In this document: positions 61,801 to 64,000 of the stretch, piece after piece | Layout: each line of letters opens with the position of its first letter | Numbering within the stretch: the first letter of the stretch is position 1 | DNA from: Progne subis subis | Taxonomy: Eukaryota; Chordata; Aves; Passeriformes; Hirundinidae | NCBI GenBank assembly: GCA_022316685.1 | Contig: JAKJHU010000030.1 | Coordinates: forward strand, 17,192,018-17,256,017 | Length of the DNA stretch: 64,000 bases | Reading direction: 5' to 3' | Notes under the pieces: generated by a model | What the model saw: only the letters and a program-made list of their open reading frames with translations | Told to the model about the DNA's origin: nothing | Databases searched by the model: none | Position numbers and translations under genes: made by a program

Positions 61801-64000
61801 TCATCCTCCTATCCACACTTCTCCTGTTTGCACACCAGTGTCAGCAAACCTGAATCCACCACCTCAAACTCCCCTCTCGTACCAGCAAGGACACAGAGCA
61901 TTTTGTTCCCACAACTAAAAAACATGGGGAAGGAAGAATGGGATTGATACTCCTTTGGACTGAAATTATTTAAATGAGGGAGTAGGTTTCTCTTGTTGTA
62001 GTGACACACAAGATGTCATTATGTGCAGTGTCTTTTCTCCATAAAGCCGCAATGCTCACACTGCCCTGCTCTCCCTGTCTGTCATGAACAGTACAGCAGT
62101 TCTACACTCATTTAGCACCATACAGAGCCCTCTGCAAAGGTCTGCTCTAAGTTCAGAACAGGAGAGAAGCCTTCATTTCATGTTTCCTTCCTTCTGCAAG
62201 GTTGAGTCACATCCTCAGGTCTCCTTTTAGAAAGCTAAAAAACCATGGTAGAAGAGAAAAAAAAATAAACAAAAAAAAACCCACCTAACAAAAAACCCTT
62301 TAACAGAAAAGCCTTGCATTCAGGGGAAGATACAGAACTGCCAAAGGCCACAGTTCAGTTCTTCGGCTCATCTTCTGCTGCGTCAGACAAGAGAACTGCA
62401 CACCTTTTTTTCCTGTTAGAATCAAAACCTGATGCTCTTCACAGCCAGACACCTTTGTCAAAGGATTTCCAAGATAAATCAAAGGCGTTAACATTTATGA
62501 GTGAATAATGCAGACAAATTCCTCATTTGGAATACAAATTACTCTATTTACTGCATTAAAAAAAAAAAGAAAACCCAAACCCAACCACCCTCACATGGGA
62601 GAAATCAGACAGTTCATTCAACTAGCTATAAAGACAAAGCCTTTTTACAAAGCAAGTTCAAAAGTATAAAATTAAGATCTGTATTTATTTCCTTTGGTCT
62701 CTCTAGCACTTTAAATAAAGTATTTTAAGCCATGACTGCCAGAGATGAAACAGTTTTTGTCTTACTTCCTCTATTCTACCAACAGCAATACCACTGGGTT
62801 AACATGGGTAAGCTCACTGGTTAAAACTACTCCAAGCCCACAAGTTGTTTGTTTGAAGTCTGGACCAGTTTCACAAGCCTGTTTTGTGTGGCCCAACCAG
62901 TACACAGGCTGGGGCAAGCACAACTGTGAACTTAAGTAAGTCCAAGCTTTAGATGACTTCTTCTATTTATGCAATAGACAACTACAGGTAATTTCATCCC
63001 ACTGAAACAGATGGACCTTTTCAAATCACCTAACCTGCACAACTGTATGACCAGAACAATTACGCAGCTGGGATCAGAGCATCTCAGTCAGCAACAACAA
63101 AAAAAATTAAGTATCTCAGATCAGCTGGCACAGTTGTTTCTATTGCATACTCCACCTATTGAATTCTGAAAAAAATATTTGCATATCCCAGAGTATTTCA
63201 TATCATGTGTTTAAATATATATTTTATATTGATGTATTATTAATACTATGTTTACAAGTATTATGCAATAGATTATGCATTTCTATCCAAGCCTTCCAGT
63301 GAATCAGAAGCGGGGCCATGAGAGAAATGCAAATATAATCATTTTCTTATAAATATGGTAAGCAGATAGAACTAATCCCCTATTATGAGGCAAATAGACT
63401 GGATAACATATTTCCATCCTTTCTGTTCTGGGTAAGTCAAAAGTATTGATATTACTGTTTCATTCTTTATATGTGCTGCAGTTTTCTATAAACACAGGTC
63501 AGATAAAATACATGCAAGTCAATAGTAAGAGGTGCAAGTCTCATTAAGATGGGATAATTCTGGGGCTGACCCTTCACAAGTGTTTTCCAAAATAATTTCT
63601 CTGAAGTGCTAGCTATTTGAATAGCTAGCTATTAAAAGAACAATGCAGCATGTTTAAAAAGCACTATTTCTATTTAAAGATTAAATCAGTCCCATTTCAT
63701 AAGGTACAGAGTCAACTATCTGGCACAGGTACTATAGGCAAAGGAGGAACTAATCACTAAGTTTCCAGGCTAAGGACACAGCCACTGTACAGAGACAAAC
63801 TTTCCCTACAGGCTTCCTTTCGTAAGAAACCTACAAAATTTGGAGTGGGAAGGATATCGAATACCCGTCTAAAAAAAAAAAAAAAAAAAATCTACTTTTT
63901 TCCAACTTATTCAAGAAAAATGATGAAAGCCAAGACAGATTTTCAGAATTACTGCCATATAACTAAGAAATGAATAAGTGTATTCCATTGTAACATCTCG
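58801..64000. other. Right-hand end of window, no gene recognised
   Basis: About 58800-59200 is GC-richer and may be a decayed continuation of the CR1 copy, with a G-run near 59045-59057. The rest is AT-rich, with A-rich tracts near 62255-62290 and 62560-62590 and an A20 run at 63871-63890. No exon of the mammalian neighbour ASAP1 was seen. Confidence 0.55.
63871..63890. repeat. Poly(A) run
   Basis: Twenty consecutive A on the plus strand, with no recognised retroelement body attached. Confidence 0.92.

Noticed and set aside
1..64000. tRNA, rRNA, CRISPR array or bacterial-type operon signals
   Set aside because: None seen. The exon-intron structure and the repeats are those of a vertebrate chromosome.

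Overview
The window is a vertebrate nuclear segment, almost certainly from a bird. It has short dispersed CR1 LINE fragments ending in the typical 'attctatgattct'-like tail, and bird-type solo LTRs. It is AT-rich and CpG-poor outside one CpG island and the LTRs. It carries the 5' and middle part of one recognisable protein-coding gene on the minus strand: CYRIB (older name FAM49B), the CYFIP-related Rac1 interactor B. It is not a microbial sequence and holds no operons or CRISPR arrays. I recognised no tRNA or rRNA gene.

Layout, right to left along the gene. From 64000 down to about 16600 there is no recognisable coding exon. I read this stretch as 5' non-coding gene sequence, long 5' introns and/or upstream flank. 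It contains a CR1 copy (57925-58800), two solo LTRs in opposite orientation, each with a perfect 5-bp target duplication (46970-47640 and 49511-50190), a third solo LTR (27301-28326), smaller CR1 tails, a compact CpG island (about 23947-24152) that is the best promoter candidate, and several isolated splice-signal clusters. From 16567 to 1579 lie the CYRIB coding exons. Two 83-bp first coding exons (16485-16567 and 15414-15496) encode different N-termini, both beginning Met-Gly-Asn-Leu. They are followed by eight constitutive exons at 9448-9569, 7715-7820, 6557-6693, 5849-5926, 5639-5755, 4446-4525, 3193-3319 and 1579-1649. Joined, they encode residues 1-303 plus two bases of codon 304. The last 20 residues and the stop of the 324-residue family protein are not in positions 1-1578, so the terminal exon lies beyond the left edge.

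How it works together: CYRIB binds active Rac1 through its DUF1394 (CYFIP-like) fold and restrains Scar/WAVE-driven actin branching. The N-terminal Gly2, a myristoylation site that places it on membranes, comes from whichever first coding exon is used. The main points of interest are this exon choice, a possible third start exon without Gly2, a 93-bp intron with 4-nt-spaced tandem donor and acceptor sites, and candidate recursive splice sites upstream.
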